Origin: DATDFB01 sp035276475
GTDB taxonomy: Bacteria; Acidobacteriota; Thermoanaerobaculia; Gp7-AA8
Assembly (NCBI GenBank): GCA_035276475.1
Contig: DATELQ010000062.1
Coordinates: forward strand, 1 to 64,000
DNA length: 64,000 nt
Direction of reading: 5' to 3'
The translations under genes and the position numbers were made by a program. Under the pieces are notes generated by a model that worked only from the letters and a program-made list of their open reading frames with translations, did no database searches and was not told where the DNA came from. Below are positions 1 to 7,257 of this stretch, one piece after another (the first letter of the stretch is position 1; each line of letters opens with the position of its first letter).

Positions 1-105
1 TAGGGCGCAGAGCGCAGGGGGCGGGGCGCAGATGGTGTTCTGGGCGAATGCACGTGCCTCGGTAGGACAACCACCTGCGCCCCGCCCCCTGCGCTCTGCG
101 CCCTA
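1..105. repeat. Perfect long inverted repeat (31-bp arms)
   Basis: Positions 1-31 and 75-105 are exact reverse complements, built from the GC-rich words GGGCGCAGAGCGCAG and GGGGCGGGGCGCAG, around a 43-nt spacer. As RNA it would form a very strong hairpin. Both arms end outward in TAG/CTA, so the element can supply stop codons to reading frames entering from either side. It has the same design as the palindromes at 7179, 9280, 11956 and 28211 but no sequence in common with them. A role as bidirectional terminator or REP-like element is inferred. Confidence 0.85.
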
Positions 106-211
106 AGCAGTGAGAGTGCAGACCGCGCGCAGGCCGAGGGCGCCGGCGAGCATTTTCACGATCACGTCACGGCGATCGAGGGCGGCCATGAGAAACAATC
201 ATTGTGCCACC

Positions 212-988
212 GTGAACCGCCGCCACCTCCTGAAACTCCTCCTCGCCGCGCCGCTCCTTCGCTGCGCGAGCGGCGAGGAAGTCGCGCACGCCGGCCGCCT
301 CATGGCACGTCCCACGAAGCCGACTCACAACGGTGCGGTCGGCAACGTCGAGCCCCTCGCCCTCGGCAGCGCGGAGCGCGACGGCGTCGTCTACGCCGCC
401 CCCGACGGCGACCGCGCGTCGCGCCCGCTCCTTCTCTTACTGCACGGCGCGACCGGCAGCGGCGCGCATCTCTTGAAGCGCGTGCAGTCGCAGATCACCA
501 CGCCCGGCGTCGTCATCGCCGCGCCCGACTCGCGCGGCATGACCTGGGACGTCGTCCGCAGCGGCCTCGGGCCCGACGTCGCCTTCATCGACGAAATGCT
601 GCGCGCCATCTTCGACCGCTACGCCGTCGACCGCGCCCGCATCGCCGTGGCCGGCTTCTCCGACGGCGCCTCCTACGCGCTCACCCTCGGGCTCACCAAC
701 GGCGATCTCTTCCGCCACGTCATGGCTTTCTCGCCCGGATTTCTTTCCTTGAAGAAGCCATCGGCCGAGCGGCCGCGCGTCTTCATCGCCCACGGGCGCG
801 AAGACGACATCCTCTCCTTCGAGGAGAGCGGCCAGCGCGTGGCCGGGATGCTCGAGCGCGGCGGCTACGACGTCACCTTCCGCCCCTTCGACGGCGGCCA
901 CACCGTGAAGCCCGAGGTCGTGCGCCAGGCCATGGCGTGGTGGAGCTTGCCTGCGCCGCCGCGGCCTGCGATACTTCCCTCCTCATGA
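212..988 (+). CDS. Exported alpha/beta-hydrolase (esterase/phospholipase-like)
   Basis: A 258-residue serine hydrolase. I chose GTG 212 because the protein then begins MNRRHLLKLLLAAPLLRCASG-like, a twin-arginine or lipoprotein-type export signal. An in-frame ATG at 188 would add eight residues that look unlike a signal peptide. The fold markers are an oxyanion-hole HGATGSG near residue 78, the nucleophile motif GFSDG (Ser about 150), an acid in HGREDD (about 198) and a late His in DGGHT (about 230). It resembles small carboxylesterase/PHB-depolymerase-like hydrolases. The substrate is unknown. Its TGA stop overlaps the ATG of the downstream leader peptide. Confidence 0.7.
   Translation: MNRRHLLKLLLAAPLLRCASGEEVAHAGRLMARPTKPTHNGAVGNVEPLALGSAERDGVVYAAPDGDRASRPLLLLLHGATGSGAHLLKRVQSQITTPGVVIAAPDSRGMTWDVVRSGLGPDVAFIDEMLRAIFDRYAVDRARIAVAGFSDGASYALTLGLTNGDLFRHVMAFSPGFLSLKKPSAERPRVFIAHGREDDILSFEESGQRVAGMLERGGYDVTFRPFDGGHTVKPEVVRQAMAWWSLPAPPRPAILPSS
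947..975 (+). promoter_or_regulatory. Candidate promoter for the pheA leader
   Basis: TTGCCT (947-952) and GATACT (970-975) are separated by exactly 17 nt, and each matches the sigma-70 consensus at four of six positions. Transcription would start around 982-984, at or just before the leader-peptide ATG at 985, giving a nearly leaderless transcript. This fits the close -10/start spacing seen at other genes here. It lies inside the end of the hydrolase gene, so read-through from upstream is also possible. Confidence 0.35.
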
Positions 989-1053
989 CGCAGCGCGCCA
1001 TCCGCTTCTTCGCCTTTACCAGCGACATCGGAGCGGGTCTGCCCGGCGTCTAG
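985..1053 (+). CDS. pheL: Phenylalanine leader peptide of pheA attenuator
   Basis: A 22-codon reading frame, MTQRAIRFFAFTSD followed by eight residues, with Phe codons at 1006-1011 (two) and 1015-1017. Three Phe in four residues just upstream of a terminator and a phenylalanine-biosynthesis gene is the hallmark of a ribosome-mediated attenuator; the E. coli pheL peptide is also Phe-rich. Its ATG overlaps the hydrolase TGA as ATGA. The frame ends with TAG 25 nt before the terminator stem. Recognition rests on composition and context, not on sequence homology. Confidence 0.75.
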   Translation: MTQRAIRFFAFTSDIGAGLPGV

Positions 1054-1077
1054 AGACAATCGAAACGCGAAGCAATG

Positions 1078-1119
1078 ACGCCCGCTCCCGAGCAACCGGG
1101 AGCGGGCGTTTTGCTTTTT
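1078..1119 (+). terminator. Intrinsic terminator inside the pheA leader
   Basis: A 13-bp perfect stem (1078-1090 with 1097-1109) has a six-base loop and is followed by a T-rich run interrupted by GC (TTTTGCTTTTT, 1109-1119). It sits only 10 nt before the pheA ATG, so it can only make sense as a regulated terminator. Confidence 0.85.
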
Positions 1120-1129
1120 GGAGGAAACG

Positions 1130-1975
1130 ATGAGCGTGGATCTGAGAGTGGCGTATCAGGGCGAGCGCGGCGCGTTCAGCGAAGTGGCGGCGCGGCGGCT
1201 GCTCGGCAGCGACGTGACGGCAGTGCCGTGTCATTCGTTCGAGACGATGTTCGGCGCCGTCACGAGCGGCGACGCGCACTGCTGCGTTGCGCCGATCGAG
1301 AACAGCCTGGCCGGCTCGATCCACCGCAACTACGACCTGCTGCTCGACTCCAACCTCACCATCGCCGGCGAGACGAACCTGCGCGTCGTGCACAACCTCA
1401 TCGCCCCGCCCGGCGTGGAGCTCGCTGACCTGCGGCGCGTCGTCTCGCATCCGGTCGCACTCGCGCAGTGCACGCGCTTTCTCGCCGCGCATCCGGAGCT
1501 CGAGCCCATGCCCGTGCACGACACCGCCGGTGCCGTGCGCCTCGTGGTCGAGCAGGGGAGGGGCGACACCGCCGCCATCGCCTCCGACAGCGCCGCGGAG
1601 ATCTACGGCGCGCACGTGCTGGAGCGCTCCATCGAGGACAACGCCCAGAACTTCACGCGGTTCCTGTTGCTCCTGCCGCAGGACGCGCAGCCGCCGCAGC
1701 TCCGCGAGGCGGCGCGGCGGTGGAAGACGTCGCTCGTCTTCCGCACGGAGAACAAGCCCGGCGCGCTCTTCCGCGCCCTCGGCGCCTTCGCGATCTTCGA
1801 CATCGACCTCTCGAAGATCGAGTCGCGGCCCGTTGAAGGGCGGCCGTGGGAGTACTCGTTCTACCTCGACATCGTCGGCCGCCGCGAGGACTCCGCCGTC
1901 GCCCGCGCCCTCGCCAACCTCGGCGAGATCGCCGAGATGGTCCGGGTGCTCGGGTCGTACCCGACGCGGTGGTGA
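1130..1975 (+). CDS. pheA: Prephenate dehydratase
   Basis: A 281-residue monofunctional prephenate dehydratase, converting prephenate to phenylpyruvate in phenylalanine biosynthesis. The catalytic domain (about 1-185) has the PIENSLAGS segment and the TRF motif at 176-178. The C-terminal ACT domain has GALFRAL (211-217) and ESRP (231-234), the two motifs that bind Phe for feedback inhibition. There is no fused chorismate mutase. The start is ATG 1130, set by a strong GGAGGA ribosome site at 1120-1125; an upstream in-frame TTG at 1118 would overlap that site. Control is probably double: attenuation by charged tRNA-Phe and allosteric inhibition. Confidence 0.95.
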   Translation: MSVDLRVAYQGERGAFSEVAARRLLGSDVTAVPCHSFETMFGAVTSGDAHCCVAPIENSLAGSIHRNYDLLLDSNLTIAGETNLRVVHNLIAPPGVELADLRRVVSHPVALAQCTRFLAAHPELEPMPVHDTAGAVRLVVEQGRGDTAAIASDSAAEIYGAHVLERSIEDNAQNFTRFLLLLPQDAQPPQLREAARRWKTSLVFRTENKPGALFRALGAFAIFDIDLSKIESRPVEGRPWEYSFYLDIVGRREDSAVARALANLGEIAEMVRVLGSYPTRW

Positions 1976-1982
1976 TCGGCGA

Positions 1983-2429
1983 TCAAAACCGCAGGCCGAG
2001 GAACGCGCCGGTGGAGCGGAACTCCTTGATCTTCAGGTAGCGCGCGCTGACGTAGGGGCGGAGACCGCCCATCGTCCAGCCGGCGCCGCCGTTGACGTCC
2101 CAGCCCCACTCGCTGTCGTGCTCGCCCTGGAACGTGACGTAGCCGTACGTCGGGCCGGCGCCGACCCAATACGACGGTCCGCCGCTGCCGGGGGAGAAGC
2201 GGAGGTCGACGTCGCCGCTGGCGAACCACCAGCCGACGTCGTTCTTGCGCGAGTAATCGACGTTGGGGGAGATCGCCACCGGCCCGATCGGCCACTGCGC
2301 GTCGACGCCGACGGCCCACTGCTTCAAGTCGCCCCAGTAGTAGCCGGCGTGCGCGCCGACGTCTGCCGCCGAGGCCGCGGCCGCGGTGAGCGCGATCGCG
2401 AGAGTGAGGAGAATCGTTCGGAACTTCAT
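1983..2429 (-). CDS. Small outer-membrane beta-barrel protein
   Basis: 148 residues: a clean signal peptide (MKFRTILLTLAIAL, then AAAASA before ADV), followed by alternating aromatic and polar strands rich in Gly and Tyr, ending in Leu-Gly-Leu-Arg-Phe. A C-terminal Phe is typical of BAM-assembled barrels. The ATG at 2429 is preceded by a good AAAGGAGT site, whereas the longer frame would begin in charged, non-signal sequence. No specific function is recognisable. It lies head-to-head with the M61 peptidase gene and tail-to-tail with pheA. Confidence 0.75.
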   Translation of the reverse strand: MKFRTILLTLAIALTAAAASAADVGAHAGYYWGDLKQWAVGVDAQWPIGPVAISPNVDYSRKNDVGWWFASGDVDLRFSPGSGGPSYWVGAGPTYGYVTFQGEHDSEWGWDVNGGAGWTMGGLRPYVSARYLKIKEFRSTGAFLGLRF

Positions 2430-2492
2430 GCTTCGTTCGACTCCTTTCGTCGTCTTGCGCTTCGTGCAACTTTGATGCGCTACGATCGCGCC

Positions 2493-4397
2493 ATGAAGCG
2501 ATTTTGTCTCGCCTTCGCGCTTGTGCTCGTCTCGCTGCCGCTCGTCGCAGCGTCGGTTTTTGTCGACGCCTCCGAAGCGCGCAGAGGGCTGTTCCATACC
2601 TCCGTTACGATTCCGTTAAAGAGCGGCCAAGCCACGTTCGTCTATCCGAAGTGGGTACCGGGCGAGCACACGCCGACCGGGCCGGTGATGCAGATGACCG
2701 CGCTGCACGTGCGCGCGGGCGGGCGGGAGATCCCATGGACGCGCGATCCGGTCGAGATGTTTGCCTTTCACGTCGACGTTCCGCCCGGCGCGGACGCCGT
2801 TAACGTCGCATTCGACTACGTCTCGCCCTCGTCGACGTTCGGCGCCGGCTACGGCGAGTCGGCCAACGCGACGCAGAACCTGTTGCTGCTGCTCTTCAAC
2901 CACGTCGTCGTTTACCCCGCCGGCATCCGCAGCGACGACATCGACTTCACCGCCTCGGTTCGCCTGCCGAGCGGCTGGTCCTTCGACACCGCGCTGCCGA
3001 TCGCGAAGCGCGACGGCGACCGCGTCGACTTCGCGCCCGTGTCTCTCACGACGCTCATCGACTCGCCGCTCGTCGCCGGCGCGTACCAGCGCCGCATCGC
3101 CGCGGGCGACAGCGGCGCGGAGCACGTCACCGTCACCGCCGACTCCGCGCAGGCGCTGGCGATGACGACTGCGCGCGCCACGAACGTCGAGAACCTCGTC
3201 GCCGAGGCCGATGCGCTCTTCGGCGCGCGCCACTATCGGCAGTACACATGGCTCGTGACGCTCAGCGATCTCATCGAGCCGCAGGGCCTCGAGCACCACG
3301 AGTCGACGGACATCCGCTACGGTGAGCGCGCGCTGCTCGAATCCGACCAGGCTGCGCGCCTCATCACGATTCTCTCGCACGAGTTCGTGCACTCGTGGAA
3401 CGGCAAGTACCGCCGCCCCGCCGGCCTGGCCACGCCGAATTATCAGGAGCCGATGCTCGGCGAACTGCTCTGGGTCTACGAAGGGATGACCCGCTACCTC
3501 GGCGATTTTGTCCTCAGCGCGCGCAGCGGCATGCGCAGCGCCGAGGAGGACCGCGAGTACGTCGCCTTTGTGGTGGCGAATCAGGAGCGCAACCGCCCGG
3601 GACGCGACTGGCGGCCGCTCGCCGACACCGCGGTGGCCGTGCAATCGATCGCCGTCGCGCCGGGCGAGGACCTGCCGATGCGCCGCGGCCTCGACTACTA
3701 CGACGAGTCGGGGCTGATCTGGCTCGAAGCCGACGCGATCATCCGCGCGAAGAGCGGCGGGCGAAAGTCGATGGACGACTTCGCGAACCTGTTTTTCGGA
3801 GCGCCGGCGTCCGCGCCGATGGTGCGGCCGTACACGCTCGACGACGTCGTGAACGCACTCAACACCGTCGTGCCGAACGACTGGCGCGCGTTCCTCGTCG
3901 ATCGTATCTACAAGGTTGCGACGCGCCCGCCGATGCCCGACGCCACCGGCTGGCGCCTCGTCTACAACGACACGCCGAACTGGTACGGCGCGCTGCGCGA
4001 GCGCACCGGAAAGGTGATCGACGCGACGTTCTCGCTCGGCATATGGGTGAAGAACGACGGGACGATCAGCGACGTCGTGAGCGGCTCGCCCGCCGCGATC
4101 GCGGGGCTGCGGCCGAAGATGAAGATCACCGCGCTGAACGGCCGCAAGTTCGACGACGACGTGCTGCGCGAGGAGATCCGCGCGAAGGCGCCGATCGACG
4201 TCTTCGTCGAGCAGGGCTCATTCGCCGGCCGCTTCCACATCGACTACAGCGGCGGCGAGCGCTTCCCGCATCTCCAGCGCATCGACAGCGCGCCCGATTA
4301 TCTGAGCGACATCATGCGGGCGCATGCGCCGCGGCCTCTTCGTGCCGCCGCTGCTCCTCCATCACCATTGCCGACAGCTCGCGCTTCATCGCATTGA
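2493..4397 (+). CDS. Secreted M61-family (glycyl) aminopeptidase with PDZ domain
   Basis: 634 residues with a signal peptide (MKRFCLAFALVLVSLPLVAA). The zinc site is HEFVH at about 296-300 with the third ligand in YEGMTRYL near 330, as in M61 glycyl aminopeptidases. A PDZ-like domain follows (about 505-580, with SPAAIAGLRP). A TACGAT hexamer at 2481-2486 lies six nt before the ATG, suggesting a leaderless mRNA. The last 26 residues are Ala/Pro-rich, and the gene end overlaps the convergent ABC ATPase gene by 86 nt, so part of this tail may simply reflect the overlap. Probably degrades Gly-rich peptides in the periplasm. Confidence 0.88.
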   Translation: MKRFCLAFALVLVSLPLVAASVFVDASEARRGLFHTSVTIPLKSGQATFVYPKWVPGEHTPTGPVMQMTALHVRAGGREIPWTRDPVEMFAFHVDVPPGADAVNVAFDYVSPSSTFGAGYGESANATQNLLLLLFNHVVVYPAGIRSDDIDFTASVRLPSGWSFDTALPIAKRDGDRVDFAPVSLTTLIDSPLVAGAYQRRIAAGDSGAEHVTVTADSAQALAMTTARATNVENLVAEADALFGARHYRQYTWLVTLSDLIEPQGLEHHESTDIRYGERALLESDQAARLITILSHEFVHSWNGKYRRPAGLATPNYQEPMLGELLWVYEGMTRYLGDFVLSARSGMRSAEEDREYVAFVVANQERNRPGRDWRPLADTAVAVQSIAVAPGEDLPMRRGLDYYDESGLIWLEADAIIRAKSGGRKSMDDFANLFFGAPASAPMVRPYTLDDVVNALNTVVPNDWRAFLVDRIYKVATRPPMPDATGWRLVYNDTPNWYGALRERTGKVIDATFSLGIWVKNDGTISDVVSGSPAAIAGLRPKMKITALNGRKFDDDVLREEIRAKAPIDVFVEQGSFAGRFHIDYSGGERFPHLQRIDSAPDYLSDIMRAHAPRPLRAAAAPPSPLPTARASSH

Positions 4398-5073
4398 ACT
4401 CGGGCGAGCTCATGTCGCGCGGGTGGGGGGAGGGGACGGGCACGATCGCTTTGATGCGGCCGGGGCGGTAGGTCATGACGGCGATGCGGTCGGCGAGGTA
4501 GAGCGACTCGTCGATGCTGTGCGTGACAAACAGGATGGTCTTGCGCAGCTCGCCCCAGATGCGCAGCAGCTCGTCCTGCAGGTTGCGGCGCGTGAGCGCG
4601 TCGAGCGCGCCGAAGGGCTCGTCCATCAAGAGGATCGGGCTGTCGAGCGCGAGGACGCGCGCGATGGCCACGCGCTGGCGCATGCCGCCGGAGAGGTCCT
4701 TCGGAAATCGGTCCGCGAACTCACTCAGCCGCAGCTTAGAAAGGAGCGTATCGACCTTGCCGCGGACGTCGCGTTCGCCGCGCATCTCCAGGCCGAAGGC
4801 GACGTTCGCGCGCACCGTCATCCACGGGAAGAGCGCGTACTCCTGAAAGACCATGCCGCGGTCCGGCCCCGGCTCGGTCACGCGCGTGCCGTTCGCCAGG
4901 ATCTCCCCGGACGTCGGCGGGACGAAGCCGGCCACGGCGTTCAGCAGCGTCGACTTTCCGCATCCCGAGGGGCCGAGGAGGCAGACGAACTCGCCGCGCG
5001 CAACCTCGAGATCAATGCCGTCGAGCGCCACGATCTCGCCGAACGACTTCGTCACGCCGCGAATCGAGATCAC
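4312..5073 (-). CDS. ABC transporter ATPase, nitrate/sulfonate/taurine type
   Basis: 253 residues with Walker A GPSGCGKST (34-42), Q-loop FQEYALFPW, signature LSGGMRQRVAIAR, Walker B ILLMDEPFGALD and switch His in FVTHSIDE. This is the SsuB/TauB/NrtD subtype. The GTG start at 5073 overlaps the permease stop by four bases. It forms a two-gene unit with the permease. The matching binding protein lies on the same strand at 7258-8205, beyond an opposite-strand arsenosugar pair. The substrate is not readable from sequence; sulfonate is favoured by the nearby sulfite dehydrogenase. Confidence 0.9.
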   Translation of the reverse strand: MISIRGVTKSFGEIVALDGIDLEVARGEFVCLLGPSGCGKSTLLNAVAGFVPPTSGEILANGTRVTEPGPDRGMVFQEYALFPWMTVRANVAFGLEMRGERDVRGKVDTLLSKLRLSEFADRFPKDLSGGMRQRVAIARVLALDSPILLMDEPFGALDALTRRNLQDELLRIWGELRKTILFVTHSIDESLYLADRIAVMTYRPGRIKAIVPVPSPHPRDMSSPEFNAMKRELSAMVMEEQRRHEEAAAHAPA

Positions 5074-5861
5074 TTCGGCTCCAGGCCGCGGTGCCAGCGC
5101 AGCAGGTAGTCCGACAGCCGCGCCAGCATCGCGTCGATCGCCAGCCCGAGGAGGCCGATCGTGATCATCCCGGCGATGATCTTGTCGGACCAGAAGAACT
5201 CGCGCGCCTCGAGGATGCGGTACCCGAGGCCGTCGTTCACGGCGATCATCTCCGCGACGATCACGACGATGAAGGCCACGCCGAAGCCGACGCGGACGCC
5301 GGTCATGATGTGCGGCATGGCCGCGGGGACGACGACGCGGAAAAACAGCGCGCGCTTCGTCGCGCCGAGGTTGCGCGCGGCGCGGATGTAGATCGCGTCG
5401 ACGCTGCGCACGCCGGCCACGGTGTTCATCAGCACCGGGAAAAACGCGCCTAAGGCGATGAGAAAGAACGCCGGCGGATTGCCGAGGCCGAACCAGAGGA
5501 TGGCCAGCGGCACGTAGGCGATCGGCGGAATCGGCCGCAGCAGCTGCAGCAGGGGATTGAGGAGCGCATACGCGCGGCGCGACGCGCCCATCGCAAGTCC
5601 CAACGGCAGCGCCAGCGCCGTGCCGATCAGGAACCCCATCATCACGCGGTAGAGACTCGACGCCGCGTCGCGCGGGAGCTCGCCCGACTTCGCGTAGTCG
5701 ATCCACTTCAGCACCACGCGCGACGGCGAGGGGAGGATGATGGGGTTAATGACGCCGGCGCGTGATAGGGCCTCCCACAGCGCCAGGAGAGCGAGCGGGA
5801 CGGCCAGGGCGCGCAGCAGTCGAACGTAGAATGGCGTGGGAGGCAAGGCTTGTCGGACCAC
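5070..5861 (-). CDS. ABC transporter permease, nitrate/sulfonate/taurine type
   Basis: About 263 residues with six hydrophobic segments and the inner-membrane component motif around RAARNLGATKRALFFRVVVP (the EAA-type loop that docks the ATPase). Typical of SsuC/TauC permeases. The start is uncertain: GTG 5861 gives a short N-terminus before the first membrane segment and overlaps by 12 bp the start of the divergent AhpD-like gene at 5850, so the two 5' ends interleave. Confidence 0.88.
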   Translation of the reverse strand: MVRQALPPTPFYVRLLRALAVPLALLALWEALSRAGVINPIILPSPSRVVLKWIDYAKSGELPRDAASSLYRVMMGFLIGTALALPLGLAMGASRRAYALLNPLLQLLRPIPPIAYVPLAILWFGLGNPPAFFLIALGAFFPVLMNTVAGVRSVDAIYIRAARNLGATKRALFFRVVVPAAMPHIMTGVRVGFGVAFIVVIVAEMIAVNDGLGYRILEAREFFWSDKIIAGMITIGLLGLAIDAMLARLSDYLLRWHRGLEPK

Positions 5862-6185
5862 TATTATGACGTCGACCACCTGAAGGGATTCGGCAACATC
5901 GCCGAGGGCTCGCCGGAGCTGGCGAAGAAATTCTTCGACTACTACGGCGCCGTCTTCGCGCCCGGCGCGCTCACCGCGCGCGAGAAGGCGCTGATCGCGC
6001 TCGCCGTCGCGCATACGGTGCAGTGCCCGTACTGCATCGACGCGTACACGACGGAGAGTCTGCAGAAAGGCGCGGACCTCGAGCAGATGACCGAGGCCGT
6101 GCACGTCGCCTGCGCCATCCGCGGCGGCGCGTCGCTGGTGCATGGGATGCAGATGAAGGAGCACGCCGAAAAGGTGGGGATGTGA
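5850..6185 (+). CDS. AhpD-like carboxymuconolactone-decarboxylase-family protein, arsenosugar-associated type
   Basis: 111 residues; one AhpD/CMD domain with the redox pair Cys59-Pro-Tyr-Cys62 and an upstream His (about 55). Its sequence (PELAKKFFDYYGAVF, ALTAREKALIALAVAH, MTEAVHVACAIRGGASLVHG) closely resembles, from memory, the peroxidase-like protein found beside ArsS in arsenosugar loci. The TTG start is supported by GGAGG at 5839-5843. Its stop overlaps the radical SAM start (ATGTGA), so the two are translationally coupled. The biochemical role is unproven; thiol-disulfide or peroxidase chemistry is likely. Confidence 0.8.
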   Translation: MSDHYYDVDHLKGFGNIAEGSPELAKKFFDYYGAVFAPGALTAREKALIALAVAHTVQCPYCIDAYTTESLQKGADLEQMTEAVHVACAIRGGASLVHGMQMKEHAEKVGM

Positions 6186-7177
6186 CCATCGCCCCGGCGG
6201 AGCAGTTGGCGATGCTGGCCGGCCGCGCGTCGTTCGACGAGGCGCTGGCGAACGCCGGCTGGCCCTCGCTCGCGCCCGATCCTCTCCTCATCTTCCAGAT
6301 CAACCTCGGTAAGTTGTGCAACATGACGTGCCGGCATTGCCACGTCGACGCCGGTCCGCATCGCACCGACGCGATGATGGATCACGCGACGGTCGAAGCG
6401 TGTTTGCGCGCGCTTGACCGCAGCGAAGCCGCGATCGTCGACGTCACCGGCGGCGCGCCGGAGCTCCATCCCGACTTTCGGTATCTCGTGTCCGAGGCGC
6501 GCGCGCGGGGGAAGCACGTCATCGACCGCTGCAACCTCTCCGTGCTGCTCTTGCCGCGCCACCGCGGGCTTGCGGAGTGGCTGGCGGAGCAGGAGGTCGA
6601 GATCGTGGCGTCGCTGCCGCACTACCGGCAGCGCAACACCGACGCGCAGCGCGGCGACGGCGCGTTCGAAAAGTCCATCGAGGCGTTGCGGCTCCTCAAT
6701 CGCGTCGGTTACGGCAAAGGCGATCCGAAGCGGCAACTCTCATTGATGATGAATCCCGCCGGCGCGTTCCTCGCTCCGCCGCAGGGCCAGATCGAAGGCG
6801 AATGGAAGGCCGCGCTGCAGCGCGACTTCGGCATCACGTTCGACCGCCTGCTCGCGCTCAACAACATGCCGATCTCGCGCTTCCTCGAATGGCTCGTGGA
6901 GTCGGGCAACCTCGACGCCTACATGGACCGCCTCGTCGGCGGCTTCAACGCCGCGACGATCGCGGGGCTGATGTGCCGCAACACGCTCTCCGTATCGTGG
7001 GACGGGCGCCTCTTCGACTGCGACTTCAACCAGATGCTCGACCTCGAGATCGAGACGCCGATGACGATCGAGACGTTCGACCTGGAGCGCTGGCAGCGCC
7101 GCCGCATCGTGACGCGCGCGCACTGCTTCGGGTGTACGGCGGGGGCGGGGAGCTCGTGTGGGGGAGCGACGACGTAA
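6182..7177 (+). CDS. arsS: ArsS-type radical SAM protein (arsenosugar biosynthesis)
   Basis: 331 residues. The radical SAM cluster ligands are Cys46, Cys50 and Cys53 in CNMTCRHCHVDAGP. The C-terminal Cys-rich domain ends in Cys315-Phe-Gly-Cys318 and Cys326 in GSSCGG. This is the radical SAM/Cys-rich family that includes ArsS, which adds a 5'-deoxyadenosyl group to dimethylarsenite on the way to arsenosugars; some members carry selenocysteine in the C-terminal motif, this one has Cys. It starts at GTG 6182, overlapping the AhpD-like stop. No arsM methyltransferase is in the window. Confidence 0.85.
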   Translation: MTIAPAEQLAMLAGRASFDEALANAGWPSLAPDPLLIFQINLGKLCNMTCRHCHVDAGPHRTDAMMDHATVEACLRALDRSEAAIVDVTGGAPELHPDFRYLVSEARARGKHVIDRCNLSVLLLPRHRGLAEWLAEQEVEIVASLPHYRQRNTDAQRGDGAFEKSIEALRLLNRVGYGKGDPKRQLSLMMNPAGAFLAPPQGQIEGEWKAALQRDFGITFDRLLALNNMPISRFLEWLVESGNLDAYMDRLVGGFNAATIAGLMCRNTLSVSWDGRLFDCDFNQMLDLEIETPMTIETFDLERWQRRRIVTRAHCFGCTAGAGSSCGGATT

Positions 7178-7178
7178 C

Positions 7179-7256
7179 GAATGCAGAATGCCGAATGCAG
7201 AATGCAGAATTGCTCCGCTTCTAATTCTGCATTCTGCATTCTGCATTCGGCATTCC
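7179..7256. repeat. Iterated-word inverted repeat (GAATGCA type)
   Basis: The left arm (7179-7211) is four imperfect copies of GAATGCAGAATGC-like words and the right arm (7223-7256) carries the complements, giving a stem of about 33 bp with an 11-nt loop. It begins directly after the TAA of arsS and ends directly before the stop of the convergent binding-protein gene. A bidirectional terminator role is inferred. Confidence 0.85.
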
Positions 7257-7257
7257 G

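Larger units (their letters stand above)
985..1129 (+). promoter_or_regulatory. Transcription attenuator of pheA
   Basis: The leader contains mutually exclusive pairings. Segment GGAGCGGG (1030-1037), inside the leader-peptide frame, is the exact complement of CCCGCTCC (1081-1088), the left arm of the terminator, so it can form an antiterminator. The same segment is also caught in a small hairpin, CGGG (1034-1037) with CCCG (1042-1045). A ribosome stalled at the Phe codons 1006-1017 would leave 1030-1037 free to disrupt the terminator. A ribosome that reaches the stop codon would cover that segment and let termination occur. The layout matches classical Phe/Trp/His attenuators. Confidence 0.75.

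Noticed and set aside
1287..2492. N-terminal extension of the M61 peptidase through pheA
   Set aside because: The frame is open but encodes Arg/Ser-rich shadow sequence of pheA; a signal peptide at 2493 fixes the real start.
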